Part shown: in pieces, positions 48,903 to 57,698 of the stretch
How the letters are laid out: each line of letters starts with the position of its first letter
Position numbering within the stretch: position 1 is the stretch's first letter
Source: RGIG3009 sp045595445
GTDB taxonomy: Bacteria; Bacillota; Clostridia; Oscillospirales; Acutalibacteraceae
Assembly: GCA_045595445.1 (NCBI GenBank)
Contig: JAZOAK010000023.1
Span: forward strand, 45,499-109,498
Reading direction: 5' to 3'
DNA length: 64,000 bases
Translations under genes and position numbers: made by a program
The notes under the pieces: model-generated
What the model was told of the DNA's origin: nothing
Seen by the model: only the letters and a program-made list of their open reading frames with translations
Databases searched by the model: none

Positions 48903-48931
48903 ATTATAAGAAATTCTATACTAAAAGACAA
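48903..48931 (-). promoter_or_regulatory. Promoter of the zinc-ribbon/PNP/MtaD operon
   Basis: On the minus strand TTGTCT (48931-48926) and TATAAT (48908-48903) are 17 bp apart, immediately after the kinase stop. Confidence 0.8.
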
Positions 48932-48940
48932 TAAGAATTT

Positions 48941-49882
48941 TTATGTTGACCCCACAAACTCCCAAAGCAGAGAATTGCTCGGCAATCCTTCGGTTGACAA
49001 CGGACAGAATTGTGACAAGGCTTCCGTGAAATGGGCAACTGTTTGTGCATACGGGCTATCCGTCGGCACTTCACGCAGCAACGGCAACAGCCGTGGTGCC
49101 AACATAGCACATTCAAAGGCGTGGGTAGTATCAAACACTGCGTTCGCCGTATCCACGTACGGGAACATATACAGATTCTCACCGCGCACAACCTGCCGCC
49201 ACATATCCAACGTGTTTTCGATGGAACTGTTGCGGAACTGATAATCACGCAACATCCGACGACACAACCGAAGATCACGACGCGTCAGCAGCGTATCCTC
49301 TCCGTCGTACACGCGCGACATGACGTTGATAAAAATCTTAAACACGGTATCCGTCGGCAAATGGTCTTCCAGTTTCGGATTGAGTGCATGGATGCCCTCG
49401 AAAATCACCACCGACGTATCCGTAATGCGCAGTTCGTGCTTTTGCGGTTCCGGTTCGCGGGTGTTGAAGTTGAATCGCGGCAACTGCGTAACGCCGTCCG
49501 TCAGCAGTTCCTTCATACAGGTTTGTAACTGTTGCAGGTCCAGCGCCTCAATCGACTCATAATCATAACTGCCGTCCGGCAACAGCGGCGCCTGCCCTTT
49601 TCCGCGATAAAAATCATCCAACGAAATAATACTCGCCTGTCTGCCGCGTGCCTCCAACTCTCGTTTAAGATTGTTGGCGGTGGTGGTCTTACCCGCCGAC
49701 GACGGACCGGATAACAGCACCAAACATCTGCCCGGCATTTTCGCCACCATATGCTCCGTCACCCGCCGCACGTTATCCAAATACCGCGCACATTCCTCTT
49801 CAATCATGCCCTGCGAATCTTTTTTCAGCCGCTCGTTGATCGTGGCAACACGCAAGGTGCGCTGTTCAAAAAATCGATTCAT
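48941..49882 (-). CDS. Uridine kinase-like nucleoside kinase
   Basis: The 313-residue P-loop protein has Walker A SGPSSAGKTT (58-67), the uridine-kinase-like SLDDFYRGKGQ and VVIFEGIHALNP, and an N-terminal region of about 50 residues with a partial match to the shortened threonyl-tRNA synthetase-like domain found in bigger versions. It phosphorylates a nucleoside or related compound. It overlaps hemZ by 4 bp at the end of the recJ-relA operon. Confidence 0.85.
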   Translation of the reverse strand: MNRFFEQRTLRVATINERLKKDSQGMIEEECARYLDNVRRVTEHMVAKMPGRCLVLLSGPSSAGKTTTANNLKRELEARGRQASIISLDDFYRGKGQAPLLPDGSYDYESIEALDLQQLQTCMKELLTDGVTQLPRFNFNTREPEPQKHELRITDTSVVIFEGIHALNPKLEDHLPTDTVFKIFINVMSRVYDGEDTLLTRRDLRLCRRMLRDYQFRNSSIENTLDMWRQVVRGENLYMFPYVDTANAVFDTTHAFECAMLAPRLLPLLREVPTDSPYAQTVAHFTEALSQFCPLSTEGLPSNSLLWEFVGST

Positions 49883-51354
49883 AGAGATATCCTTTCGTAA
49901 AAATCTTTCACTAAGCCTTTCCGATTCAGCATTTCCTCAAGGCCGCTGTTGTATTCGTAAGGAAACTTATAATTAAAAATACGCTCCAAATACTCCGTTC
50001 CCGGTTGCTTCAATTTGGATACCGCACCGGCGCCGCACCCTAAAATCGTATGCGTTTCGTCCATAATATAGACGTTATACAAGCCATCACAACCGTCTTT
50101 CGCCCAACCGACGTTTTCCTGGTTGCCCACCGTTCGGCTTTGACGATACAGATAATACGGATGATACTGAGCCCGGGGCAAGCGCTCGGCGGTATGGCGC
50201 ACCATGCGCACCGCTTCGTCACCGCCGCGGTAATCCGCCCGCTTTTGCAGGGTTAAATTGGCGGCGCGCTTCATCGACAACGTGTGAACGGTAACACTTT
50301 CGGGTGCCAGACGTAAAATACCGTCGATCGTTTCACAAAAGCCGTCGTAGGTATCCCCCGGCAACCCCGCAATCAGATCGGTATTGATGTTGTGATGTCC
50401 CTGTCGGCGCGCCGTTTCAAACGCTTCGTAAAACTGTTCCACCGTATGTTTGCGACCGATTCCACACAACACCTCATCGTGCAAAGTTTGCGGGTTGATG
50501 CTGACACGTGACACCCCTGCCGCTTTCAGCACGCGCAGTTTATCGTCGGTCACGGTGTCGGGCCGTCCCGCCTCCACCGTATATTCCCGCACGGAGGACA
50601 GATCAAACGATGTTTCCACCGCCCGCGTCAAGGTTTCAAGTTGTTCGGCGGTCAAGGTTGTGGGTGTGCCACCACCGAAATAAACGGTTTCCAAACGAAG
50701 CCCCAAGTCCTTAGCGAGTGCGCCGGTAAACGCGATTTCCTCCGCCAAACGTTCCACATATTCGGGAATCAGTTTGGCGGCTCTCGTGATGGTTTGGGAG
50801 ACGAAAGAGCAGTAATCACAACGCGACGGACAAAACGGCACCGACACGTACAAACTGAACGATTCCGGTCGAGAGAGCCCCAAAATGCGATCCTCCGCCT
50901 CCAGCGTCGTGCGACACAACTGCAACTTGCGCTCGCTGACAAACAGCCGCTCGCGCAGATGAGAAAGAGCTTTTTCCTCCCCCTCTTCCGCGATCAAACG
51001 ACGCAACAATTTTACGGGACGCACACCGGTTACAATGCCCCAGTCTTGCGTAGTGTGAAACGCATCCGAGAGCAGATCGTACAACAATTCACACAACACC
51101 AGTTCACATTCGTCCTTGTAAGACGGCTGCGCGTTATCCACCCGCGCCTGCCGTGTTTCATCGTAGTCGGAAAGCTGTAACCGACAAGACAGTGCCGTTT
51201 CGGTCACCTGCTTTTCCAAGCGCGCGATCAGCGCTGCACCGTCCGACGGCGTATCGTCGGATTGAGCGACTACCAACCGCTCCTGCGGTAAAAACAGCCG
51301 ACAGACGTTTTGCAATTCAAAATGATAATCATGTCCTTGTAAATACAGAACCAT
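49879..51354 (-). CDS. hemZ: HemN-like radical SAM coproporphyrinogen dehydrogenase HemZ
   Basis: The 491-residue product is a radical SAM enzyme of the HemN/HemZ type, with the 4Fe-4S cluster motif CPSRCDYC (Cys175, Cys179, Cys182), GGGTPTTL and the family's RVSINPQTLHDEVL stretch. An N-terminal region of 160 residues precedes the core, as in HemZ. HemZ was linked to oxygen-independent coproporphyrinogen oxidation; many members act as heme chaperones or have unknown roles. No other heme gene is nearby. Confidence 0.9.
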   Translation of the reverse strand: MVLYLQGHDYHFELQNVCRLFLPQERLVVAQSDDTPSDGAALIARLEKQVTETALSCRLQLSDYDETRQARVDNAQPSYKDECELVLCELLYDLLSDAFHTTQDWGIVTGVRPVKLLRRLIAEEGEEKALSHLRERLFVSERKLQLCRTTLEAEDRILGLSRPESFSLYVSVPFCPSRCDYCSFVSQTITRAAKLIPEYVERLAEEIAFTGALAKDLGLRLETVYFGGGTPTTLTAEQLETLTRAVETSFDLSSVREYTVEAGRPDTVTDDKLRVLKAAGVSRVSINPQTLHDEVLCGIGRKHTVEQFYEAFETARRQGHHNINTDLIAGLPGDTYDGFCETIDGILRLAPESVTVHTLSMKRAANLTLQKRADYRGGDEAVRMVRHTAERLPRAQYHPYYLYRQSRTVGNQENVGWAKDGCDGLYNVYIMDETHTILGCGAGAVSKLKQPGTEYLERIFNYKFPYEYNSGLEEMLNRKGLVKDFYERISL

Positions 51355-51357
51355 ATC

Positions 51358-51966
51358 TTATATTCCTACCATAAACGGATTCGATTGTTTTTCAAATCCT
51401 ATCGTTGTTTCTCCGCCGTGGCCGGGCACGACGCACGTTTCATCCGGCAACCCAGCCAAGCGTTTAAGGCTTTGGCGCATCGCCGTAAAATCGCCACCGG
51501 TAAAATCCGTTCTGCCGATACTGCCCGCAAACAGCGTATCGCCCGCAAAGAGAACATTTTCACAACGATAACAGACACTGCCGGGCGTGTGTCCCGGTGT
51601 GTGTAACACCTCAAAGGTAAGTTGCCCGATCTCCACGGTATCGCCGTCACGCAACACCCTATCGGCACTCAACGCGCAGGGAAACATGACCATACTTAAC
51701 ATGGGATCGGTCAATGCGGGTACCTCAGCTTCATGCACGAAAAGCGATGCTCCCGTTGCCGCCTGCAACGCCTCCACCGCTTGTACGTGATCAAAGTGCA
51801 CGTGTGTGAGCAAAATCGCCTGCACGTGCAAACCGTACGTTTCGATAAGGGTAAGCAACCGCGCTGCCTCGTCACCGGGATCAATCACCGCGGCATTGCC
51901 GTTTCCGTCATATACAAGACAGCAGTTCGCCCCCAGATTGCCTACCGCAATGCACTGATACGTCAT
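51358..51966 (-). CDS. MBL-fold metallohydrolase (glyoxalase II-like)
   Basis: The 202-residue protein has the zinc-binding THVHFDHVQAVE (HxHxDH), HTPGHTPGS and a late GHGGETTIG motif. It belongs to the YcbL/GloB group that hydrolyses thioesters such as S-lactoyl conjugates. Genes of this kind often sit with relA and dtd in Clostridia, as here. It begins a few bases after the dtd stop. Confidence 0.9.
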   Translation of the reverse strand: MTYQCIAVGNLGANCCLVYDGNGNAAVIDPGDEAARLLTLIETYGLHVQAILLTHVHFDHVQAVEALQAATGASLFVHEAEVPALTDPMLSMVMFPCALSADRVLRDGDTVEIGQLTFEVLHTPGHTPGSVCYRCENVLFAGDTLFAGSIGRTDFTGGDFTAMRQSLKRLAGLPDETCVVPGHGGETTIGFEKQSNPFMVGI

Positions 51967-51970
51967 CGTC

Positions 51971-52423
51971 TCACATCCAGTCTTTGGTATCCAGCGGGAT
52001 GGTGACCGGTCCGTTGCCGCGCATACTCACGATCATATGCGCACCGAACTCGCCCGCTTCGACTTTTGCGATGCCCTGCGCGCGCAGTTCTTCCATAAAC
52101 AATTCGTACAGCGGCTCGGCTTTTTCCGGGCGTGCCGCCGCAAAAAATTCCGGCCGCCGCCCATGCGAGCAGTTTGCTGCCAACGTGAAATTCGATACCG
52201 CCAGCACCTCGCCGCCAATGGCGAGCAGCGACAGATTCATTTTATCGTTTTCATCGGTAAACACACGCAGATTGGCGATCTTCTGTGCCATGATCTTCGC
52301 GTGTTCGGGGGTATCCTCCTGCTCAACGCCGAGCAGGATAAGCGCCCCGTGACCGATCTGACCGACAAGGCGACCTTCCACCTCTACAGAGGCATCGTAC
52401 ACCCGCTGAAAAATTGCTTTCAT
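51971..52423 (-). CDS. dtd: D-aminoacyl-tRNA deacylase
   Basis: Dtd removes D-amino acids (and glycine from tRNA-Ala) from mischarged tRNA. The 150-residue protein starts MKAIFQRVYDASVEV and has the GPVT motif (GNGPVTIPLDT) near the C terminus and SNFTLAANCSHGRRPEF for the SQFTL motif, where Gln is replaced by Asn. The order relA-dtd is conserved in Firmicutes. Confidence 0.94.
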   Translation of the reverse strand: MKAIFQRVYDASVEVEGRLVGQIGHGALILLGVEQEDTPEHAKIMAQKIANLRVFTDENDKMNLSLLAIGGEVLAVSNFTLAANCSHGRRPEFFAAARPEKAEPLYELFMEELRAQGIAKVEAGEFGAHMIVSMRGNGPVTIPLDTKDWM

Positions 52424-52429
52424 CTTTCC

Positions 52430-54631
52430 TTACGCTCCTCCGCGTTTAATATCCTCAACACCACCGACGCGTTTTAAGCGTGCCATAACCTCTTGTAAAT
52501 GTGTGAGACTGTTGACACCAACCGTGATAAACACTTCACCTTGACCACGGTTTTCCCGCGCTTGCATGCCGTAAATCATAACGTGCATGGCGGCAAGTTG
52601 CGCCGTAATATCCGCGAGCAGTTCAATACGGTCCGCCGCAATAATATGCAGCTCCGCCTTGAACTCTTCACGAACACTATCCTCCCACGATACCGTCACC
52701 CAACGTTCCGGCTCAGCACTGTGCGACGGATCCGTCGGCACGTTTGAGCAGTCCCGCTTGTGAATGGAAACACCGTATCCGCGGGTAATAAATCCAATAA
52801 TTTCATCGCCCGGCACCGGATTGCAGCAGCGTGCAAACTTAACCAGGCAGTTTTCCATATTGTCAATGATGACGCCGCCGTTATGGTGACGGTGCGGCTT
52901 TGCTGCCGCCGTGACACTCTCCACCGTCACCGGTTCGGTGCGCGCGTACTTGGCAGCATCCTCTTTCATACGCGGGACAAGGCGCGACAATAAAATGCCG
53001 CCGTAGCCGATTGCCGCATAAAAATCCTCAATCGTGTCGCAATGCTGACGCTTTGCCTGCGCCATCAAGAAATCTTCCAGATCCTGTCCTGATAAGCGGA
53101 TAAAATTGCGCGCCATTTCGCGTTCAAGTTCTTCGCGCCCTTGTTGAATGTTTTCGTCTCGGCGCTCACGCTTGTACCACGAGCGAATCTTGTTGCGCGC
53201 TTCACTGGTTTTGACAAGCTGTAACCAGTCACGACTGGGGCCGTGATTCGGCGCAGAGGTGGTCAAAATCTCCACCACCTCGCCGGTGTTTACCTCATAA
53301 TCAATGGATACGATGCGGCCATCCACCTTGGCACCCACCATGCGGTTGCCGACCTCGGAATGAATGGCATAAGCAAAATCAATGACCGTTGAACCGCGCG
53401 GCAGGCTGACAACTCTGCCGCGGGGTGAAAACACAAACACATCGTCCGACGACAAGTCGGTCTTGATTGACTGCACGATATCCTCCGCATCGTCAACGTC
53501 TTGCTGGTTTTCGATGAATTTGCGTACCCACGCAAGTTTATCCTCCAAGCGATCCTTTTTCTGGATACCGAGCTTATATTTCCAGTGCGCCGCGATACCG
53601 TATTCCGCCGTGTGATGCATTTCCCACGTGCGGATCTGCACCTCAAACGCGATCTTTTCGTGGCTGATAACGGTGGTATGCAACGACTGATACATATTCG
53701 CTTTGGGTGTGGAAATATAATCCTTAAACCGATTGGGAATCGGATGGAACAGGTCATGCACGATGCCTAAGGCATTGTAGCAGTCGTTAAGCGTATCCAC
53801 GATAATGCGCACAGCGTACACATCGTATATTTCATCAAAAGCGCGGCCCTGCATATACATCTTGCGATAAATGCCCGCAATACTTTTGATTCGTCCGCAA
53901 ACGTACGGTTTCATGCCGTACTCCGCCAACCGTTCACGCAACTGGTCTTGAATGGTATCCAAAAAAGCCGCCCGTTCGTCACTGCGCATATTCAAGTTCT
54001 GTTCGATCTCCTCGCACCCCATCGGATCAAGCAGATGCAACGAAATGTCTTCCAGTTCCTCTTTAATGGCACGGATACCGAGCCGATGTGCGAGCGGCGC
54101 GTAAATATCCAACGTTTCCTTTGCTTTATCCCGCCGTTTTTGCGGATACCAACCCTCGCTGGTACGCATGTTGTGCAGACGGTCCGCCAGTTTAATAATG
54201 ATAACGCGTATATCCTGCGACATCGCCAAAAGCATTTTGCGGACGTTTTCCGCCTGTTCCTCTTCCCTTGTAGAGAACGGCATCTGTGTGATCTTGGTAA
54301 CACCGTCGACAAGCAAGGCAACGTTCTCACCGAACTCGCGCTTGATATCGTCAAGTTCGACGCCGGTATCCTCCACCACATCGTGCAAAATCGCCGCCAC
54401 AATGGTTTCGTTATCCATACCGAGTTCAACGAGAATACACGCGACCTGCAACGGATGGCAGACATAATCACCGCCCGCGTACCGCATCTGTCCCGCGTGA
54501 GCTTCACATGCCATCGTAACAGCACGATCAATTTTCTCGCTGTCGTACTTCTTTTCAGCAGTGGCGATCGCTTGCTTCAAGGCGGCGATTGCCTGATCTT
54601 TATACAGTACTGTATTCTGTTCCACAATCAC
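52430..54631 (-). CDS. relA: Bifunctional (p)ppGpp synthetase/hydrolase
   Basis: This Rel enzyme makes and degrades the stringent-response alarmone. The 733-residue protein has an HD hydrolase domain (HP at 59-60, HDVVEDT at 83-89), a synthetase domain with DVYAVRIIV, a TGS domain (DVFVFSPRGRVVSLPRGSTV) and a C-terminal ACT domain (AELHIIAADRIELLADI). Both activities look intact. It overlaps recJ by 4 bp and is followed by dtd. Confidence 0.96.
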   Translation of the reverse strand: MIVEQNTVLYKDQAIAALKQAIATAEKKYDSEKIDRAVTMACEAHAGQMRYAGGDYVCHPLQVACILVELGMDNETIVAAILHDVVEDTGVELDDIKREFGENVALLVDGVTKITQMPFSTREEEQAENVRKMLLAMSQDIRVIIIKLADRLHNMRTSEGWYPQKRRDKAKETLDIYAPLAHRLGIRAIKEELEDISLHLLDPMGCEEIEQNLNMRSDERAAFLDTIQDQLRERLAEYGMKPYVCGRIKSIAGIYRKMYMQGRAFDEIYDVYAVRIIVDTLNDCYNALGIVHDLFHPIPNRFKDYISTPKANMYQSLHTTVISHEKIAFEVQIRTWEMHHTAEYGIAAHWKYKLGIQKKDRLEDKLAWVRKFIENQQDVDDAEDIVQSIKTDLSSDDVFVFSPRGRVVSLPRGSTVIDFAYAIHSEVGNRMVGAKVDGRIVSIDYEVNTGEVVEILTTSAPNHGPSRDWLQLVKTSEARNKIRSWYKRERRDENIQQGREELEREMARNFIRLSGQDLEDFLMAQAKRQHCDTIEDFYAAIGYGGILLSRLVPRMKEDAAKYARTEPVTVESVTAAAKPHRHHNGGVIIDNMENCLVKFARCCNPVPGDEIIGFITRGYGVSIHKRDCSNVPTDPSHSAEPERWVTVSWEDSVREEFKAELHIIAADRIELLADITAQLAAMHVMIYGMQARENRGQGEVFITVGVNSLTHLQEVMARLKRVGGVEDIKRGGA

Positions 54632-56661
54632 CCCTCCTGTCCTAACAAATAGCGAGCCGTTTGTGTGTTCATCAAATCAAATTTACCGTCTACCGGTTTC
54701 ACCGCCGCATACACCGTATCACCGTAGTTTGTCCATTCGATCAAGCCCGCCTCGCGCAATAAGGTAAGCGACACCAAAACATCCGTACCGGTAAACGGTC
54801 CGCGAGCTACCGCGTGAATCAACGATTCCACCGTTCCGCGGTACGGTTGTTGTTTTAAGAAACGGTACACCGCCGCCGCGCAATCACGATTCGGCGAAGC
54901 GGTATCGCGCTCGGCATCGCGGCGCAAAACGGAATCGTATCGGCGCAGCGTATCCAATACCGTTTCCTGATCCAGATCGGCGTGCCGCACGTCACGTACG
55001 ATGATAGACACGTTGACGGTGCCACGGTATTCGTTGCGATCGAGTGTTACGGAAACGTTGAGTACTTCTCCCACGGCAAAGGGAAACTGCTCGGGTGTGG
55101 TTGAAAATTTCATGGCCGTTACGCGCACACCGTCACGATTCAAGGTCAGGCGCAAATGCTTGCCGCCGCCCACGGCATCAATACGCTCCAACGTCATGCG
55201 ATACAAGCCGAATATCGGAGACGGGTTGCCCGTGCCAAACGGTTCCAATGCCGACAGGCAAGTAAGCAACTCGGGTTTTATCTGATCCGGTTTAAGGCGG
55301 CAATCCATCCGCACTTCCGGTACCGGCATGGTCGGTGCCACGGAAGCGGCATACGCATTGATCTTCTCACAAAATTCTTGTAAGCGGCCCGCTTCCAACG
55401 TCATGCCGGCGGCAAGTTCGTGCCCACCGTAACCGAGCAAGCAATCGTCGCACGCACGCAGCGCTTCAAACAGCGAAAAGCCGGAAAGGCTTCTGCCGGA
55501 ACCGCGCGCGATACCGTCATCGACCGACAACACCAAACAAGGACGGCCATACCGTTCCTGTAACCGCGCCGCCAAAATACCCAACACGCCGTGGTGCCAT
55601 CCTTCGCCCCACACGACAAGCACACGCTGTGCCGTCCGCTCGGGCGTCGCACACAGCGTTTCCAAAAGCGGTGTCAAAATCGCCGTTTCGGTTTCCTGAC
55701 GTTCTCTATTTTTCTCACAGATCTCGCCGGCTAAGCAATCAGCTTCCTGCTCATCTTCGCTGAGCAAGAGTGCTGCCGCCAGAAACGGATCATCCATACG
55801 TCCCGCCGCGTTAATGCGCGGTGCAAGCGTAAACGCCACCGAGGTTGCCGTCTGCTTGGTTCCGGCAACCCCCGCGTGCTCACGTAACAGGCGAAGTCCA
55901 AGCCGCGTTTCGTTGTTGATGTTCTGTAATCCTCGGCGCACCAAAATACGGTTGTCATGCCGAAGCGGCATCACGTCGGCAAGCGTACCGAGCGCCACCA
56001 GGTCACCGTATTCACGCATCGCCCAATCAGGATCACCTTCCAGGGCGCACACCAACTGGAACGCCACACCGACACCCGCAAAATCCTTAAATTCACTTGG
56101 GCAATCATGGCGATGCGGATCCACTACCGCCACGGCGTTCGGCAACACATCCTGCGGCTGATGGTGGTCGGTTACCACAACGTCAATGCCGCACTCCGCG
56201 GCAAACTCCACCTCATCCAAAGCGGTAATACCATTATCAACGGTAATAATCAACTGTACACCTTGCGCCGCCATTTCCTCAATACTCTCGCAGTGCAAGC
56301 CATAACCCTCATTGTCACGTCGCGGCAAACGATAGGCGACCCTAGCACCCTGACTTCGCAGATACGAGTATAACAATACGGTAGCCGTGACACCGTCTGC
56401 GTCATAGTCACCATATACCATAATGCTTTCGCCCTCGTCGATCGCGCGCTGTATACGTTCCACCGCAGCATCCATGTCCGCAAACATAAACGGATCGCTT
56501 TGCAGATCGTTGCCCACCAAAAACTCCATCGCAGATTCCGCGTCGGTAATACCTCGACCGGTCAACAACAGACACAGCAACGGATCTAACCCGCATTCAG
56601 CCGACAAGTCGCTGGCAATGTCTTTGTTCACTTGTAAAAATGTCCAACGCTTGTAGCTCAT
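54628..56661 (-). CDS. recJ: Single-stranded-DNA-specific exonuclease RecJ
   Basis: RecJ is a 5'-3' exonuclease for repair and recombination. The 677-residue protein has DHH-family motifs VYGDYDADG (82-90), VDNGI, VTDHHQPQ (163-170) and a DHHA1 domain with GYGGHELAAGM, plus an OB-like C-terminal region. It is the first gene of a long unit recJ-relA-dtd-MBL-hemZ-kinase with short gaps or overlaps. AAAAGGAG precedes the ATG. Confidence 0.95.
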   Translation of the reverse strand: MSYKRWTFLQVNKDIASDLSAECGLDPLLCLLLTGRGITDAESAMEFLVGNDLQSDPFMFADMDAAVERIQRAIDEGESIMVYGDYDADGVTATVLLYSYLRSQGARVAYRLPRRDNEGYGLHCESIEEMAAQGVQLIITVDNGITALDEVEFAAECGIDVVVTDHHQPQDVLPNAVAVVDPHRHDCPSEFKDFAGVGVAFQLVCALEGDPDWAMREYGDLVALGTLADVMPLRHDNRILVRRGLQNINNETRLGLRLLREHAGVAGTKQTATSVAFTLAPRINAAGRMDDPFLAAALLLSEDEQEADCLAGEICEKNRERQETETAILTPLLETLCATPERTAQRVLVVWGEGWHHGVLGILAARLQERYGRPCLVLSVDDGIARGSGRSLSGFSLFEALRACDDCLLGYGGHELAAGMTLEAGRLQEFCEKINAYAASVAPTMPVPEVRMDCRLKPDQIKPELLTCLSALEPFGTGNPSPIFGLYRMTLERIDAVGGGKHLRLTLNRDGVRVTAMKFSTTPEQFPFAVGEVLNVSVTLDRNEYRGTVNVSIIVRDVRHADLDQETVLDTLRRYDSVLRRDAERDTASPNRDCAAAVYRFLKQQPYRGTVESLIHAVARGPFTGTDVLVSLTLLREAGLIEWTNYGDTVYAAVKPVDGKFDLMNTQTARYLLGQEG

Positions 56662-56694
56662 GTGAGGTTCTCCTTTTGCAGTACATACATAATT

Positions 56695-56723
56695 ATAATA
56701 TCATTTTCTTATGTATGATTCAA
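56695..56723 (-). promoter_or_regulatory. Promoter of the recJ-relA operon
   Basis: On the minus strand TTGAAT (56723-56718) and TATTAT (56700-56695) have a 17-bp spacer. Confidence 0.7.
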
Positions 56724-56781
56724 TAGATTTCTTTTGCGTTTATGCGCTAATCCGTCACAATTTTTCAAAAAACCCCAAGTA

Positions 56782-56810
56782 TTGACATTTTTTGGAAGTT
56801 GTGGTACGAT
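56782..56810 (+). promoter_or_regulatory. Promoter of the AbrB-type gene
   Basis: TTGACA at 56782-56787 and TACGAT at 56805-56810 are 17 bp apart, 20 bp before the start codon. Confidence 0.85.
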
Positions 56811-56829
56811 GTCTTCGAGGTGATTGTAT

Positions 56830-57069
56830 ATGAAATCAACTGGTATTGTTCGTAAATTGGATAATTTAGGACGCATCGTGCTGCCCGTAGAGCTGCGCCG
56901 TACGTTAAAGATCGGAGAAAAGGATCCGGTGGAAATCTTTGTCGAGGAGGATATGGTCATTCTCAAAAAGCATCAGCCGTCCTGCTTGTTCTGCGGTGAT
57001 CCGAAAGACGTTATTTCTTTCAAAGGCCACAACATCTGCCCCAACTGCTTACGTGAGCTGACAAAATAA
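56830..57069 (+). CDS. AbrB/SpoVT-type regulator with a C-terminal zinc ribbon
   Basis: The 79-residue product has the SpoVT/AbrB swapped-hairpin DNA-binding domain (1-48; MKSTGIVRKLDNLGRIVLPV, ELRRTLKIG) and a tail with CLFCGD and ICPNC, a likely zinc knuckle. AbrB-like proteins are transition-state regulators in spore formers. The ATG at 56830 follows GAGG nine bases upstream. The gene ends at a terminator and precedes the envelope genes at 57175-61127. Confidence 0.92.
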   Translation: MKSTGIVRKLDNLGRIVLPVELRRTLKIGEKDPVEIFVEEDMVILKKHQPSCLFCGDPKDVISFKGHNICPNCLRELTK

Positions 57070-57078
57070 TCATCTGAT

Positions 57079-57116
57079 AAAAGCCGCAAGGGAACGTGGT
57101 TCCCTTGCGGCTTTTT
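57079..57116 (+). terminator. Terminator after the AbrB-type gene
   Basis: AAAGCCGCAAGGGAAC pairs perfectly with GTTCCCTTGCGGCTTT around a 3-nt loop, followed by six T. It separates the regulator from the next operon. Confidence 0.95.
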
Positions 57117-57174
57117 TGCGTATGTTTTGTATCGCAAACGCATAGAGATGGTGGTAAGAAAGGTGTGATCGCCG

Positions 57175-57687
57175 ATGGAACCCAACAATTTTCGATCGAT
57201 GATGGAACGATACAACCAAGAGCTGTTGAACATGCAACAACGTGCAGGGAATCCTCCCCCGCCTCCTACACCACCCGTGCCGCCTCCGCCCGCTTCGCCG
57301 ACAGCCTTTACCGCACCTCTTACCGTGCGAGTAACCTCGGCAAACGGGGCGATTCCGATTCCCGATGCACTGGTGATCATCACTCGCGAGGAAGACGGCG
57401 AAACAATCGTAGAAGCTTCTCGCATCACCAACGATAGCGGGCTTGCCGAGCCGGTCCTGCTACCTGCTGTTGACCCCACCCTGACACTGCAACCGGGAAA
57501 CAACCTCCCGCGTATCGTATACGAGGTAACCGTAGCAGCGCCCGACCATTACCGCGCACGCATCAGCGACATTCCGCTGTACGGCGGTATCCCGACAGAA
57601 CTTCCGGTATCACTCGTCCCGCTGCCGGAATTTGCAAATGATCCACAGCAAGAGATGCGCTATGTCACGCCGCCTATCAATTTATAA
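57175..57687 (+). CDS. Cytosolic Pro-rich protein with an Ig-like/carboxypeptidase-regulatory-like domain
   Basis: The 170-residue product has an N-terminal helix (1-25), a proline-rich linker (26-44; NPPPPPTPPVPPPP) and a beta-rich domain (about 48-145) with VRVTSANGAIPIPDALVIIT, resembling carboxypeptidase regulatory or Ig-like domains. No signal peptide is present. It is 11 bp before the SpoIID-like gene with AAAGGTGTGA as its own ribosome binding site. I infer a role in a spore or wall assembly with the next two genes; the family is not named. Confidence 0.7.
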   Translation: MEPNNFRSMMERYNQELLNMQQRAGNPPPPPTPPVPPPPASPTAFTAPLTVRVTSANGAIPIPDALVIITREEDGETIVEASRITNDSGLAEPVLLPAVDPTLTLQPGNNLPRIVYEVTVAAPDHYRARISDIPLYGGIPTELPVSLVPLPEFANDPQQEMRYVTPPINL

Positions 57688-57698
57688 GGAGAAATCGT

